Source: Archivesica marissinica
Taxonomy: Eukaryota; Mollusca; Bivalvia; Venerida; Vesicomyidae
DNA: 64,000 nucleotides
NCBI GenBank assembly: GCA_014843695.1
Contig: CM026402.1
Location: forward strand, 16,895,545-16,959,544
Direction: 5' to 3'
This document shows positions 46,551 to 60,219 of this stretch, one piece after another. The notes below the pieces were generated by a model. That model was not told the origin of the DNA and did not search any database. It saw only the letters and a list, made by a program, of their open reading frames with translations. The translations under genes and the position numbers were made by a program. Numbering within the stretch: position 1 is the first letter of the stretch; the number at the start of each line of letters is the position of its first letter.

Positions 46551-47026
46551 TATAATACTAAATAGTGATATCAGAATTTAAAAAATAATAGCAATAAAAT
46601 AATAGCAATAAAATAATAGCAAAACCACTACGCAACACACAACTTTTTATTTTGTCAATAATACATGAATCATGTGATTTATAAACAATTTCCCTTCCCG
46701 CTACTCTACTATAAATAGACATGACAAAGGCCCGTTATCCTAGACTTACCTGGTGTTGTATTGATCGCCGCGGCTCATTGATCCATAAATACTAGTAGTG
46801 TACTCATCAACTTATTCATAATTCATGACATCATGCCAGGTTTTTATATCTGATAAATACTGGTATAAACAACCCCGATCAATTCAAAAACTCATTGCAT
46901 GATGTGTGTACAGGTAATCTGTGGCTATCTGCTTCACTTTGTAACCCTGTTAATGATCAATTCCCTAATCCACATGACAGATGTGTTTAAGCTGTCACAG
47001 CTATAGCCTGGCTTCATGTTCTTAGT
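46551..47026. other. No gene seen; short AT-rich repeat
   Basis: A short direct repeat (aataatagcaataaa, three copies near 46,590) followed by unremarkable sequence. Confidence 0.55.
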
Positions 47027-47168
47027 TTAAGCTTTATTTATTTTACAACGATTGCGAAACAAGCTTTAACAACGTATATTTTTTTTAATCATGCTCATTG
47101 GCGCGGGTGAAAGCGTAAATGTGGTCATTCATGCGGAAGGAAATGGAGTACTCGCAGAAAACCATGGA
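47027..47168 (-). mobile_element. SINE-C, 3' half
   Basis: acaacgattgcgaaacaagc and gcgtaaatgtggtcattcat mark the 3' half of SINE-C in reverse. The head is replaced by MITE-K sequence. Confidence 0.75.
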
Positions 47169-47353
47169 ACGTGCTGTCTGATCAGGCTCTATGCTGTTTG
47201 CTATTCTGATGATCTAGCTAAGACACTTGGCTATGTAGCAAACAACATAGATCCTGATCAACATGCAGCGTCATGCTGCGGCTGATCTGGATCTATGTTA
47301 TTTGCAAAAGCCTTTAAAAAGCCTTTAAATGTATCCAGAATGAAATGAGTTAA
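47168..47353. mobile_element. MITE-K partial copy
   Basis: gatcaggctctatgctgttt, gcaaacaacatagatcctga and ctgatctggatctatgttat, ending gaaatgagttaa. Confidence 0.75.
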
Positions 47354-47411
47354 GCGAGCCTTTTGTCAGCCTTTAGGCTGCATGTATGATACCATAATTC
47401 TCTTCACAGAT

Positions 47412-47762
47412 AGTATGATAAACCTCCGAAAAGCTTGGTAGAGCCTCGCCTTTTATATTTCCTACAACTCGCCCCATAAATTCAAATTTATAAGACAGTA
47501 ATCTAATATTCTCTATATATTATGAGACTATCGATGGTATGTCATACTAGTTTATAAACATTTATTTTAGCTTGATTGCAAAACAAGTTCTTACAACTTA
47601 TATTAATCACTCTCGAGACCTCATTCCTGATGGAATCCATCGCTACGAGGAATTTAAATGCCTTGGCTAAGGGCACAATCGTAACGGCTCCAGCGTCGCT
47701 CAAACTCCAGACCATTCACCCCTAAAGCGAACGCGCATCGCAGCCACTGCGCTATCACGACT
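47412..47762. mobile_element. Composite: short TIR element (MITE-T) joined to reverse SINE-A
   Basis: 47,412-47,551 starts tagtatgataaacctccgaa and ends ggtatgtcatacta (short TIR tagtatga). It is followed at once by gtttataaacat and a reverse SINE-A to 47,762. The same junction occurs at 60,764-61,143. Confidence 0.8.
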
Positions 47763-47886
47763 TCCACTGTTAATACTAGTTTGACTTTTATCTAAATATT
47801 GTCAATATTCCGTGAACTTCAAAAAGAGGTGGTAGCTATAACCACGACTTGAGTACTAAGTTGAGCATAGAAGGTACGGTGGTGCT

Positions 47887-48119
47887 AGTTTATACAAATT
47901 TATTTTAGCTCGATTGCAAAACAAGTTATTTCAACTTATATAAATCACTCTCGAGACCTCATTCCTGATGGAATCCATCGCCACGAGGGAGAGAGAAGAG
48001 GCAACGTGAAATTTAAATGCCTTGCCTAAGGGCACAATCGTAACGGCTCCAGTGGGGCTCGAACTCCGGACCTTTCGCACCTGAAGCGAACGCTCATCCA
48101 CTGCGCTATCACGACTTCC
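47887..48119 (-). mobile_element. SINE-A, full length
   Basis: Reverse copy from agtttatacaaatttatttt to ccactgcgctatcacgactt, with body gggagagagaagaggcaacg. Very close to the consensus seen at 30,048. Confidence 0.92.
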
Positions 48120-48631
48120 ACGGTGGTGCTGGAGGGGTCCGAGGGCATGCTCCCCCATTAAATTTTTAATGTTTCTTGTGCACTCTTGACGCATTTTAAT
48201 GTATGCATTAGACGTTAACATTTTATTTAATTATTTCGCCACGCCAGCATATATTTTGTTTGTACTGTATAGCAATTTTAGACTCAATTGGAATTTTGAA
48301 TGAGTGTCGTATAGGTGCTATGCACCTGTATATAGGGCAAAGGTCAAACAACTCTTTGTGTTTTTTATTTTGTCTTGCCTACCCTTGATTGTTAGATATC
48401 AGTATTTGTTACTGATCAGGTAAATAAGGCTTAATTTCACTATAAGGTGAAGTGGCACTACCTGGTTGGGACATGTGCTTTCTACGACTGAGAAAATATC
48501 ATAGTATTTTCTACCTTTTGTCTTTTTGGGTGGGTTTGGGTATAATCCAAATATTTAGACTTGAAAAATGTGACATTTTACTATCAAGGCATTTTTCGAA
48601 AGAATTTTTTTTTATGTATGTATGTACCATT

Positions 48632-48822
48632 AATGTCAAAGCCCTCTCGGGGACCTAGACATGTTTTCCTGGGCATGCTTAGCCGACCATAGCGGTTAAC
48701 CAGTACTAAGCAATGTGTGTGAGGTGCCTTGCTCAATGACACTACATACGTGGCCTGACTGAGTATCGAACCCGGACCGTTCTATTCCAAATCCGACGCT
48801 CTACCATTGTACCACGGACGCC
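48632..48822 (-). mobile_element. SINE-E, tRNA-derived, with tetranucleotide tail
   Basis: On the - strand: head ggcgtccgtggtacaatggt, then agagcgtcgg and B-box-like ggtccgggttcgatactc. The body ends tccccgagagggctttgaca. The 3' end abuts a short (atgt)n run at about 48,613-48,626. Confidence 0.8.
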
Positions 48823-49945
48823 ATGTATAGGTCTTATATATAGGGGGGTTGTGTAGTATTGTTTGGAGAGAACATATCACAGTCAATGACTGCATTAAAA
48901 ATTCTAAGTCGGTTTGAGGAAATAGTGCAGTATTATATATGCTATTCTAGAACATATGCACCCCCATCCCCCCGGTCCCCACACACACCCTGTCCCACAC
49001 AAACACATATAATGTCTTTTATCCACGGGTACTTTCAGAATCTGTTTTGTTTAAGGGGGCGGTGAGAGATCTATTTTTCTGGCCGAAAAATCCCTCCCAT
49101 ACCCCCATGTCCAAGAGGAGGGAATATGGGATACAGGTTTATCTAGATCCCGTTTGTGTGGATTGTTTTCACCAAAATGGCTTACATTGGTTTGTCCGGA
49201 GAGTGGATCTCAATACAGGCGGTTTGTCAATGGGAGATAATTTGAAGAAAAACAGTTTCAGTGGGTCCCCAAAAAAAAAAAAAAATTGTCTAGAGGTGGA
49301 TGGGGGCATCTGGTAGAATCGCATTCCTGAATGGGATGGGTGTGTACATTGTTCAGAATAAACCATGATGTTACCATGGCCATGGGGCAATGTCAACTGA
49401 TCAGTTTCAAATGACAATACAACAAGAATATAAATTTACCTGATGACATCAAAGAAAATAATGATGGTACGTCTATATCTTCCGTATGCTATCTTGTTTA
49501 TATTTCTCTGTGGAATTCCACCAGGAACAAAATCCAGCTTCCGGTGACCTATATAAAACTGTCATGTCGCGAATACCTGTGACAGGTGCTAATTACAGGT
49601 ATGTTTGAATCAGACACTTCATACGTTTATAAATATTACAGGTAATGATGCAATATATTTTTATCTATTTAATGTGTCAATGAGTGCACATTTTGGACAT
49701 TCAATTGTTATCAATAATTGATTATTGGTTGTCAAACAGGTGGGTGTGTGTGAAGAGGTCAAGGGTTACGTTGACACTTTAATGACACTAACGGATAAAA
49801 TATAAAGAAAAGTTTTCATATTTACCCAAAGAACTAAAACTTAGAACAAGCTCTAAGTCAGTCACTTGTTCAAAATATTGTTTCTGGGGATATAATTAAA
49901 TAACATATGTAACGTATTGACAGGTGGGTGTGAAGAGGTCTGTTC
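48823..49945. other. No gene recognised
   Basis: Mixed intergenic sequence with C-rich and A-rich runs. The string caggtgggtgtg...gaagaggtc occurs at about 49,738 and 49,920, suggesting a local duplication. A short - strand frame near 49,440-49,540 ends at a GT but has no family resemblance. Confidence 0.5.
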
Positions 49946-49946
49946 C

Positions 49947-50036
<90 letters not shown>
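49946..50036. repeat. (TGTC)n microsatellite
   Basis: About 22 uninterrupted tetranucleotide units. Confidence 0.98.
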
Positions 50037-50037
<1 letters not shown>

Positions 50038-50288
50038 GGATACTGCTCACTATCATCACGACAGGTGGCAGTGGCAACGGACGTTACAGCAGATCAACAT
50101 TAAATGTAATCTATGCTAAGTCAGAACAAAATATGAATGAGCAACCAACTTATACAGGTGAAATGTTTTGAGTGAATATCTGAATATAATCATATGTTTA
50201 ATATTTCCTATTATTACCCGACACCTTCCATGATCGAGTGTACCATAAACAATCATTTCCTGTTCATAAGTGGGAGATCGTTCTGTTG

Positions 50289-51195
<907 letters not shown>

Positions 51196-51451
51196 CAAAA
51201 GACGTTAAAAGTTGAAGTTAAAAGCATAATTTAAGAAAGTAATGAAAAAAAGTTGTGGTAAAAGCAGCTGGGCAGAACAACTAAGGACTGGCATGATCAA
51301 TATGGAAAACTGCCGTATTGAATTGCTCTATGGTAGGGAGATGGACAATGTCAGGAGGGAGATGGTTCCAATGGTAGATTGTGATGAAGAGAAGTCTACC
51401 CATATTTACTGTGTAAGAACCAGTACTCGGCTTCAAGCAACGGACAACTTG

Positions 51452-52732
51452 CCCACATAGCATCACACCCGATAGAGAGCCAACTCACAGGCAGTAATGA
51501 TGGTGACCACATAGCATTACATCCGATAGAGAGCCAACTCACAGGCACTAATGATGGTGAACACATAGCATCACATCCGATAGAGAGCCAACTCACAGAC
51601 AGTAATGATGGTGAACACATAGCATCACATCCGATAGATTGCCAACTCACAGGCAGTAATGATGGTGAACACATAGCATCACATCCGATAGATTGCCAAC
51701 TCACAGGCAGTAATGATGGTGAACACATAGCATCACATCCGATAGAGAGCCAACTCACAGGCAGTAATGATGGTGAACACATAGCATTACACCTGATAGA
51801 GAGCCAACTCACAGACAGTAATGATGGTGAACACATAGCATCACATCCGATAGATTGCCAACTCACAGGCAGTAATGATGGTGACCACATAGCATTACAT
51901 CCAATAGAGAGCCAACTCAGACAGTAATGATGGTGACCACATAGCATTACCCCCAATAGAGAGCCAACTCACAGGCAGTAATGATGGTGCCCACATAGCA
52001 TTACACCCGATAGAGAGCCAACTCACAGACAGTAATGATGGTGAACACATAGCATCACACCCGATAGAGAGCCAACTCACAGACAGTAATGATGGTGAAC
52101 ACATAGCATCACATCCGATAGAGAGCCAACTCACAGGCAGTAATGATGGTGAACACATAGCATCACATCCGATAAGAGAGCCAACTCACAGGCAGTAATG
52201 ATGGTGCCCACATAGCATTACACCCGATAGAGAGCCAACTCACAGACAGTAATGATGGTGACCACATAGCATTACACCCAATAGAGAGCCAACTCACAGG
52301 CAGTAATGATGGTGAACACATAGCATCACATCCGATAGATTGCCAACTCACAGACAGTAATGATGGTGAACACATAGCATCACATCCGATAGAGAGCCAA
52401 CTCACAGGCAGTAATGATGGTGAACACATAGCATCACATCCGATAGATTGCCAACTCACAGACAGTAATGATGGTGAACACATAGCATCACATCCGATAG
52501 AGAGCCAACTCACAGGCAGTAATTATGGTGCCCACATAGCATTACATCCGATAGAGAGCCAACTCACAGACAGTAACGATGGTGAACACATAGCATTACA
52601 CCCAATAGATAGCCAACTCACAGACAGTAATGATGGTGAACACATAGCATCACATCCGATAGATTGCCAACTCACAGGCAGTAATGATGGTGAACACATA
52701 GCATCACATCCGATAGAGAGCCAACTCACTGG
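51452..52732. repeat. 54-bp minisatellite
   Basis: About 24 copies of a unit containing acacatagcatcacatccga, tagagagccaactcacaggc and agtaatgatggtg. The unit is 18 codons, giving open - strand frames (SWLSIGCDAMCSPSLLPV) that are not supported as genes. Alternative subunits (tagattgcc/tagagagcc, cagacag/caggcag) alternate in blocks. Confidence 0.95.
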
Positions 52733-53048
52733 GCTTATTCTAGGTCAGAAATTTTGGGAGAAGGGGAGAAGTGAGAAAGCGCATGATTGTGTCCTTACAT
52801 ACATTTGTAGTGTTATTTAATCAATTTCAACAAAATAGGCTTAAAAGACACTATATGACCATTAAATACAACATTTGAATAGAAGGAGTGTTTTATAGTG
52901 GGCCAGTGTATCTTACTGGACAATTTTTTTTATGAAAATTGTAAAAAACAAATGTTATATTTATGGAGAATTAGGGCCCCCGGGGGGGGGTGAAGTCAGG
53001 GTTCCTAGGGCCACTATTTCGCCCAAGTCGCCCTCTAGAATGAGCCTC
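52733..53048. mobile_element. MITE-L copy, longest
   Basis: Ends gggcttattctaggtcag and ctctagaatgagcctc, an imperfect TIR. Interior gggccagtgtatcttactgg and a GC-rich palindrome-like gggccactatttcgcccaag. It directly abuts the 54-bp array. Confidence 0.8.
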
Positions 53049-53421
53049 GACTTACAGATAGTTATGATGGTGCTAGACCATTCAGCCATGGGGAATCTTT
53101 TTTGTTCATTTTTAATTTAGCTGATTTGGTGTATTTACTTGATGTATTATACCAGAGTTATTGCCCTTTATTTGATTTAAACATACGGTATTTATTTTCT
53201 ATCATGTACATGATTATTTACAACAATTGGAATAAAACCATGGTATGGTATAAATGGTCTTGTCGAGGGACATTCCAAATAATGGAGAGATGAATGATGT
53301 TCTTATATATTCTGGAGTTATTGCCTGGAATTGTTCATCCGGGGTGGGTGGGGGTTGGGGTCGTGTTAAGGATTTTCAAATGACCAATCTATATTTTATT
53401 TACTGAAATTGCAGATTATGC
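53049..53421. other. No feature recognised
   Basis: AT-rich spacer between MITE-L and the 33-bp satellite. No exon or RNA gene seen. Confidence 0.6.
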
Positions 53422-56400
53422 ATACTTCTGCTGGGTAAATGTTAGCTCCTGGCTTAAGTGGTGCTGGTTAAATGTTAGCTCCTGGCTTCAGTGGTGCTGG
53501 GTAAATGTTAGCTCCTGGCTTCAGTGGTGCTGGGTAAATGTTAGCTCCTGGCTTCAGTGGTGCTGGGTAAATGTTAGCTTCTGGCTTCAGTAGTCCTGGG
53601 TAAATGTTAGTTCCTGGCTTCAGTGGTGCTGGGTAAATGTTAGCTCCTGGCTTCAGTGGTGCTGGGTAAATGTTAGTTCCTGGATTCAGTGGTGCTGGGT
53701 AAATGTTAGCTCCTGGCTTCAGTGGTGCTGGGTAAATGTTAGCTTCTGACTTCAGTGCATAGTTCTGCTGGGTAAATGTTAGCTCCTGGCTTCAGTGGTG
53801 CTGGGTAAATGTTAGCTCCTGGCTTCATGGGCTGGGTAAATGTAGCTCCTGGCTTCAGTGGTGCTGGGTAAATAGCTCCTGGCTTCAGTGGTGCTGCTAA
53901 AAGTTAGCTCCTGGCTTCAGTGGTGCTGGGTAAATGTTAGCTCCTGGCTTCAGTGGTGCTGGGTAAATGTTAGCTCCTAGCTTCAGTGGTGCTGGGTAAA
54001 TGTTAGCTCCTGCTTCAGTGGTGCTGGTAAATGTTAGCTCCTGGCTTCAGTGGGCTGGGTAAATGTTAGCTCCTGGCTTCAGTGGTGCTGGGTAAATGTT
54101 AGCTCCTAGCTTCAGTGTGCTGGGTAAATGTTAGTTCCTGGCTTCAGTGGTGCTGGGTAAATGTTAGTTCCTGGCTTCAGTGGTGCTGGGTTAATGTTAG
54201 CTCCTGGCTTCAGTGGTGCTGGGTAAATGTTAGCTCCTGGCTTCAGTGGTGCTAGGTAAATGTTAGTTCCTGGCTTCAGTGGTGCTGGGTAAATGTTAGC
54301 TTCTGACTTCAGTGCATAGTTCTGCTGGGTAAATGTTAGCTCCTGGCTTCAGTGGTGCTGGGTAAATGTTAGCTCCTGGCTTCAGTGGTGCTGGGTAAAT
54401 GTTAGCTTGCTGGGTAAATGTTAGCTCCTGGCTTCAGTGGTGCTGGGTAAATGTTAGCTCCTGGCTTCAGTGGTGCTGGGTAAATGTTAGCTCCTGGCTT
54501 CAGTGGTGCTGGGTATTGGGTAAAAGTTAGCTCCTGGCTTCAGTGGTGCTGGGTAAATGTTAGCTCCTGGCTTCAGTGGTGCTGGGTAAATGTTAGCTCC
54601 TAGCTTCAGTGGTGCTGGGTAAATGTTAGTTCCTGGCTTCAGTGGTGCTGGGTAAATGTTAGCTCCTGGCTTCAGTGGTGCTGGGTTAATGTTAGCTCCT
54701 GGCTTCAGTGGTGCTGGGTAAATGTTAGCTCCTGGCTTCAGTGGTGCTGGGTACTGGAAAACCCCTTCAGAGGTCTGGGTAAATGTTAGTTCCTGGCTTC
54801 AGTGGTGCTGGGTAAATGTTAGCTCCTGGCTTCAGTGGTGCTGGGTAATGTTAGTTCCTGGCTTCAGTGGTGCTGGGTAAATGTTAGCTCCTGGCTTCAG
54901 TGGTGCTAGGTAAATGTTAGCTCCTGGCTTCAGTGGTGCTGGGTAAATGTTAGCTCCTGGCTTCAGTGGTGCTGGGTACTGGGTAAATGTTAGCTCCTGG
55001 CTTCAGTGGTGCTGGGTAAATGTTAGCTCCTGGCTTCAGTGGTGCTGGGTAAATGTTAGCTCCTAGCTTCAGTGGTGCTGGGTAAATGTTAGTTCCTGGC
55101 TTCAGTGGTGCTGGGTAAATGTTAGTTCCTGGCTTCAGTGGTGCTGGGTTAATGTTAGCTCCTGGCTTCAGTGGTGCTGGGTAAATGTTAGCTCCTGGCT
55201 TCAGTGGTGCTAGGTAAATGTTAGTTCCTGGCTTCAGTGGTGCTGGGTAAATGTTAGCTTCTGACTTCAGTGCATAGTTCTGCTGGGTAAATGTTAGCTC
55301 CTGGCTTCAGTGGTGCTGGGTAAATGTTAGCTCCTGGCTTCAGTGGTGCTGGGTAAATGTTAGCTCCTGGCTTCAGTGGTGCTGGGTAATGTTAGCTCCT
55401 GGCTTCAGTGGTGCTGGGTAAATGTTAGCTCCTGGCTTCAGTGGTGCTGGGTAAATGTTAGCTCCTAGCTCAGTGGTGCTGGGTAAATGTTAGTTCCTGG
55501 CTTCAGTGGTGCTGGGTAAATGTTAGCTCCTGGCTTCAGTGGTGCTGGGTTAATGTTAGCTCCTGCTTCAGTGGTGCTGGGTAAATGTTAGCTCCTGGCT
55601 TCAGTGGTGCTGGGTACTGGGTAAATGTTAGCTCCTGACTTCAGAGGTGCTGGGTAAATGTTAGTTCCTGGCTTCAGTGGTGCTGGGTAAATGTTAGCTC
55701 CTGGCTTCAGTGGTGCTGGGTTAATGTTAGTTCCTGGCTTCAGTGGTGCTGGGTAAATGTTAGTTCCTGGCTTCAGTGGTGCTGGGTAAATGTTAGCTCC
55801 TGGCTTCAGTGGTGCTGGGTAAATGTTAGTTCCTGGCTTCTGTGGTGCTGGGTAAATGTTAGTTCCTAGCTTCAGTGGTGCTGGGTAAATGTTAGCTCCT
55901 GGCTTCAGTGGTGCTGGGTAAATGTTAGCTCCTAGCTTCAGTGGTGCTGGGTAAATGTTAGCTCCTGGCTTCAGTGGTGCTGGGTAAATGTTAGCTCCTA
56001 GCTTCAGTGGTGCGAGGTAAATGTTAGCTCCTGGCTTCAGTGGTGCTGGGTACTGGGTAAATGTTAGTTCCTAGCTTCAGTGGTGCTGGGTAAATGTTAG
56101 CTGGCTTCAGTGGTGCTGGGTAAATGTTAGCTCCTCACTTCAGTGATGTTGGGTAAATGTTAGCTCTGGGCTTCAGTGGTGCTGGGTAAATGTTAGTTCC
56201 TGGCTTCAGTGGTGCGAGGTAAATGTTAGCTCCTGGCTTCAGTGGTGCTGGGTAAATGTTAGTTCCTGGCTTCAGTGGTGCGAGGTAAATGTTAGCTCCT
56301 GGCTTCAGTGGTGCTGGGTAAATGTTAGCTCCTGGCTTCAGTGGTGCTGGGTAAATGTTATCTCCTGACTTCAGTGGTGCTGGGTAAATGTTATCTCCTG

Positions 56401-59400
56401 ACTTCAGTGGTGCTGGGTAAATGTTATTTCCTGACTTCAGTGGTGCTGGGTAAATGTTAGCTCCTGGCTTCAGTGGTGCTGGGTAAATGTTAGCTCCTGG
56501 CTTCAGTGGTTCTGGGTAAATGTTAGTTCCTGGCTTCAGTGGTGCTGGATAAATGTTAGTTCCTGGCTTCAGTGGTGATGGGTAAATGTTAGCTTCTGGC
56601 TTCAGTGGTGCTGGGTAAATGTTAGTTCCTGGCTTCAGTGGTGCTGGGTAAATGTTAGCTTCTGGCTTCAGTGGTGCTGGGTAAATGTTAGCTCCTGGCT
56701 TCAGTGGTGCTGGGTAAATGTTAGCTCATGGCTTCTGTGGTGTTGGGTAAATGTTAGCTCCTAGCTTCAGTGGTGCTGGGTAAATGTTAGCTCATGGCTT
56801 CTGTGGTGCTGGGTATATGTTAGCTCCTGGCTTCAGTGGTGCTGGGTAAATGTTAGCTCCTGGCTTCAGTGGTGCTGGGTAAATGTTAGCTCCTGACTTC
56901 AATACATAGTTCTGCTGGGTAAATGTTAGCTCCTGACTTCAGTACATAGTTCTGCTGGGTAAATGTTAGCTCCTGACTTCAGTACATAGTTCTGCTGGGT
57001 AAATGTTAGCTCCTGGCTTCAGTGGTGCTGGGTAAATGTTAGCTCCTGACTTCAGTGGTGCTGGTAAATGTTAGCTCCTGGCTTCAGTGGTGCTGGGTAA
57101 ATGTTAGCTCCTGGCTTCAGTGGTGCTGGGTAAATGTTAGCTCCTAGCTTCAGTGGTGCTGGGTAAATGTTAGTTCTGGCTTCAGTGGTGCTGGGTTAAT
57201 GTTAGCTCCTGGCTTCAGTGGTGCTGGGTAAATGTTAGCTCCTGGCTTCAGTGGTGCTGGGTAAATGTTAGCTCCTGGCTTCAGTGGTGCTGGGTAAATG
57301 TTAGCTCCTAGCTTCAGTGGTGCTGGGTAAATGTTAGTTCCTGGCTTCAGTGGTGCTGGGTAAATGTTAGTTCCTGGCTTCAGTGGTGCTGGGTTAATGT
57401 TAGCTCCTGGCTTCAGTGGTGCTGGGTAAATGTTAGCTCCTGGCTTCAGTGGTGCTAGGTAAATGTTAGTTCCTGGCTTCAGTGGTGCTGGGTAAATGTT
57501 AGCTTCTGACTTCAGTGCATAGTTCTGCTGGGTAAATGTTAGCTCCTGGCTTCAGTGGTGCTGGGTAAATGTCAGCTCCTGGCTTCAGTGGTGCTGGGTA
57601 AATGTTAGCTCCTGGCTTCAGTGGTGCTGGGTACTGGGTAAAAGTTAGCTCCTGGCTTCAGTGGTGCTGGGTAAATGTTAGCTCCTGGCTTCAGTGGTGC
57701 TGGGTAAATGTTAGCTCCTAGCTTCAGTGGTGCTGGGTAAATGTTAGTTCCTGGCTTCAGTGGTGCTGGGTAAATGTTAGCTCCTGGCTTCAGTGGTGCT
57801 GGGTTAATGTTAGCTCCTGGCTTCAGTGGTGCTGGGTAAATGTTAGCTCCTGGCTTCAGTGGTGCTGGGTACTGGGTAAATGTTAGCTCCTGACTTCAGA
57901 GGTGCTGGGTAAATGTTAGTTCCTGGCTTCAGTGGTGCTGGGTAAATGTTAGCTCCTGGCTTCAGTGGTGCTGGGTTAATGTTAGTTCCTGGCTTCAGTG
58001 GTGCTGGGTAAATGTTAGTTCCTGGCTTCAGTGGTGCTGGGTAAATGTTAGCTCCTGGCTTCAGTGGTGCTGGGTAAATGTTAGTTCCTGGCTTCTGTGG
58101 TGCTGGGTAAATGTTAGTTCCTAGCTTCAGTGGTGCTGGGTAAATGTTAGCTCCTGGCTTCAGTGGTGCTGGGTAAATGTTAGCTCCTAGCTTCAGTGGT
58201 GCTGGGTAAATGTTAGCTCCTGGCTTCAGTGGTGCTGGGTAAATGTTAGCTCCTAGCTTCAGTGGTGCGAGGTAAATGTTAGCTCCTGGCTTCAGTGGTG
58301 CTGGGTACTGGGTAAATGTTAGTTCCTAGCTTCAGTGGTGCTGGGTAAATGTTAGCTGGCTTCAGTGGTGCTGGGTAAATGTTAGCTCCTCACTTCAGTG
58401 ATGTTGGGTAAATGTTAGCTCTGGGCTTCAGTGGTGCTGGGTAAATGTTAGTTCCTGGCTTCAGTGGTGCGAGGTAAATGTTAGCTCCTGGCTTCAGTGG
58501 TGCTGGGTAAATGTTAGTTCCTGGCTTCAGTGGTGCGAGGTAAATGTTAGCTCCTGGCTTCAGTGGTGCTGGGTAAATGTTAGCTCCTGGCTTCAGTGGT
58601 GCTGGGTAAATGTTATCTCCTGACTTCAGTGGTGCTGGGTAAATGTTATCTCCTGACTTCAGTGGTGCTGGGTAAATGTTAGTTCCTGACTTCAGTGGTG
58701 CTGGGTAAATGTTAGCTCCTGGCTTCAGTGGTGCTGGGTAAATGTTAGCTCCTGGCTTCAGTGGTTCTGGGTAAATGTTAGTTCCTGGCTTCAGTGGTGC
58801 TGGATAAATGTTAGTTCCTGGCTTCAGTGGTGATGGGTAAATGTTAGCTTCTGGCTTCAGTGGTGCTGGGTAAATGTTAGGTCCTGGCTTCAGTGGTGCT
58901 GGGTAAATGTTAGCTTCTGGCTTCAGTGGTGCTGGGTAAATGTTAGCTCCTGGCTTCAGTGGTGCTGGGTAAATGTTAGCTCATGGCTTCTGTGGTGCTG
59001 TGTAAATGTTAGCTCCTAGCTTCAGTGGTGCTGGGTAAATGTTAGCTCATGGCTTCTGTGGTGCTGGGTATATGTTAGCTCCTGGCTTCAGTGGTGCTGG
59101 GTAAATGTTAGCTCCTGGCTTCAGTGGTGCTGGGTAAATGTTAGCTCCTGACTTCAATACATAGTTCTGCTGGGTAAATGTTAGCTCCTGACTTCAGTAC
59201 ATAGTTCTGCTGGGTAAATGTTAGCTCCTGACTTCAGTACATAGTTCTGCTGGGTAAATGTTAGCTCCTGGCTTCAGTGGTGCTGGGTAAATGTTAGCTC
59301 CTGACTTCAGTGGTGCTGGGTAAATGTTAGCTCCTGGCTTCAGTGGTGCTGGGTAAATGTTAGCTCCTGGCTTCAGTGGTGCTGGGTAAATGTTAGCTCC

Positions 59401-59523
59401 TGGCTTCAGTGGTGCTAGGTAAATGTTAGCTCCTGGCTTCAGTGGTGCTGGGTAAATGTTAGCTCCTGGCTTCAGTGGTGCTGGGTAAATGTTAGCTCCT
59501 GGCTTCAGTGGTGCTGGGTAAAA
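53422..59523. repeat. 6.1-kb satellite, 33-bp unit
   Basis: About 185 copies of gctgggtaaatgttagctcc followed by tggcttcagtggt. Stop codons (TAA, TAG) sit in the unit. Variants include gttcctgg, ctcctagc, gcgaggtaaa, gtgcatagttctgctggg and the stutter ctgggtactgggtaaa. Rare variants recur about 2.25 kb apart (e.g. near 55,257 and 57,503; 56,012 and 58,268), showing a large internal duplication. Confidence 0.96.
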
Positions 59524-59526
59524 CTT

Positions 59527-59562
59527 AGGTGCACGCTAACCACTGCGCTAATCGGACAGCCA
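59527..59562 (-). mobile_element. SINE-C head fragment
   Basis: ggtgcacgctaaccactgcg then ctaatcggacagcc, the inverse of the SINE-C head, at the right edge of the 33-bp satellite. Confidence 0.65.
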
Positions 59563-59792
59563 AACTAACAAAACTACTGTAAATGGTACTTTAATACTCG
59601 AAAGTCCCAGCATCTAAAAGTGGCATGTGTGCAAAACCTAAACATGTAGACAACAGTCAATAATATCTAAACGAATCTTGAAATTCGTGAGGGTAATCTT
59701 TCGTAAAGTATCTCGAAAATAAAGCGCACATGAATAATTAGTGATTGACATCACAGAAATACAATGCTTCGTTTCAACACTTGTTTATTTAG

Positions 59793-59970
59793 TCTATACA
59801 AATTTATTTTAGCTCGATTGCGAAACAAGTTATTTCAACTTATATATTAATCACTCTCGAGACCTCATTCCTGATGGAATCCATCGCCACGAGGGAGAGA
59901 GAAGAGACAAGGTGGAATTTAAATGCCTTTCCTAAGGGCACAATCGGAACGGCTCCAGCGGGGCTCGAAC
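59793..59970 (-). mobile_element. SINE-A lacking its head
   Basis: Reverse copy: tail tagctcgattgcgaaacaag, body gggagagagaagagacaagg, broken after gcggggctcgaac. Confidence 0.88.
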
Positions 59971-60129
59971 TTGTTTATTTAAATGGCACAATCAAATCTT
60001 AACTGTCATTCTGAACAGGTTTTGTTTCTCTTAAACCACCATTATCAGGACACAAGCATTTCCATTTCATTCTGTGTTCAATGTAGACGTTAGTTCCGAG
60101 TCAGTAAATATCTATTCCCCGTCCTCCTT

Positions 60130-60219
60130 TTATCTCAGTACATTTACGGCACTTTCTAGTCGTTTTAATGTCTCTACTTTCCCCAGGATTGCCATCATCT
60201 CCGCAACAGCTGGTCCTTC
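60130..60219 (-). CDS. Probable terminal exon of the same - strand gene
   Basis: On the - strand, acceptor tgtttgcag is followed by 29 codons in phase 0 and a TAA at 60,132-60,130. The peptide starts EGPAVAEMMAILGKVETLKR and ends LESAVNVLR, an amphipathic helix-like C-terminus. A possible AATAAA polyadenylation signal lies about 150 bp further left (near 59,975). The short length limits certainty, but acceptor, frame and plausible tail agree. About 1 kb of intron, with a SINE and a MITE, separates it from 61,247-61,654. Confidence 0.4.
   Translation of the reverse strand, partial: EGPAVAEMMAILGKVETLKRLESAVNVLR

Noticed and set aside
49440..49545. Possible - strand exon ending AG-G|TAAAT (KLDFVPGGIPQRNINKIAYG)
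   Set aside because: A stop lies shortly upstream, no clear acceptor is present and no family resemblance is seen.
51396..52729. Cys-rich 18-residue repeat protein on the - strand (SWLSIGCDAMCSPSLLPV)
   Set aside because: 54-bp satellite; open stretches break wherever a unit has an indel, and no flanking exon signals are present.
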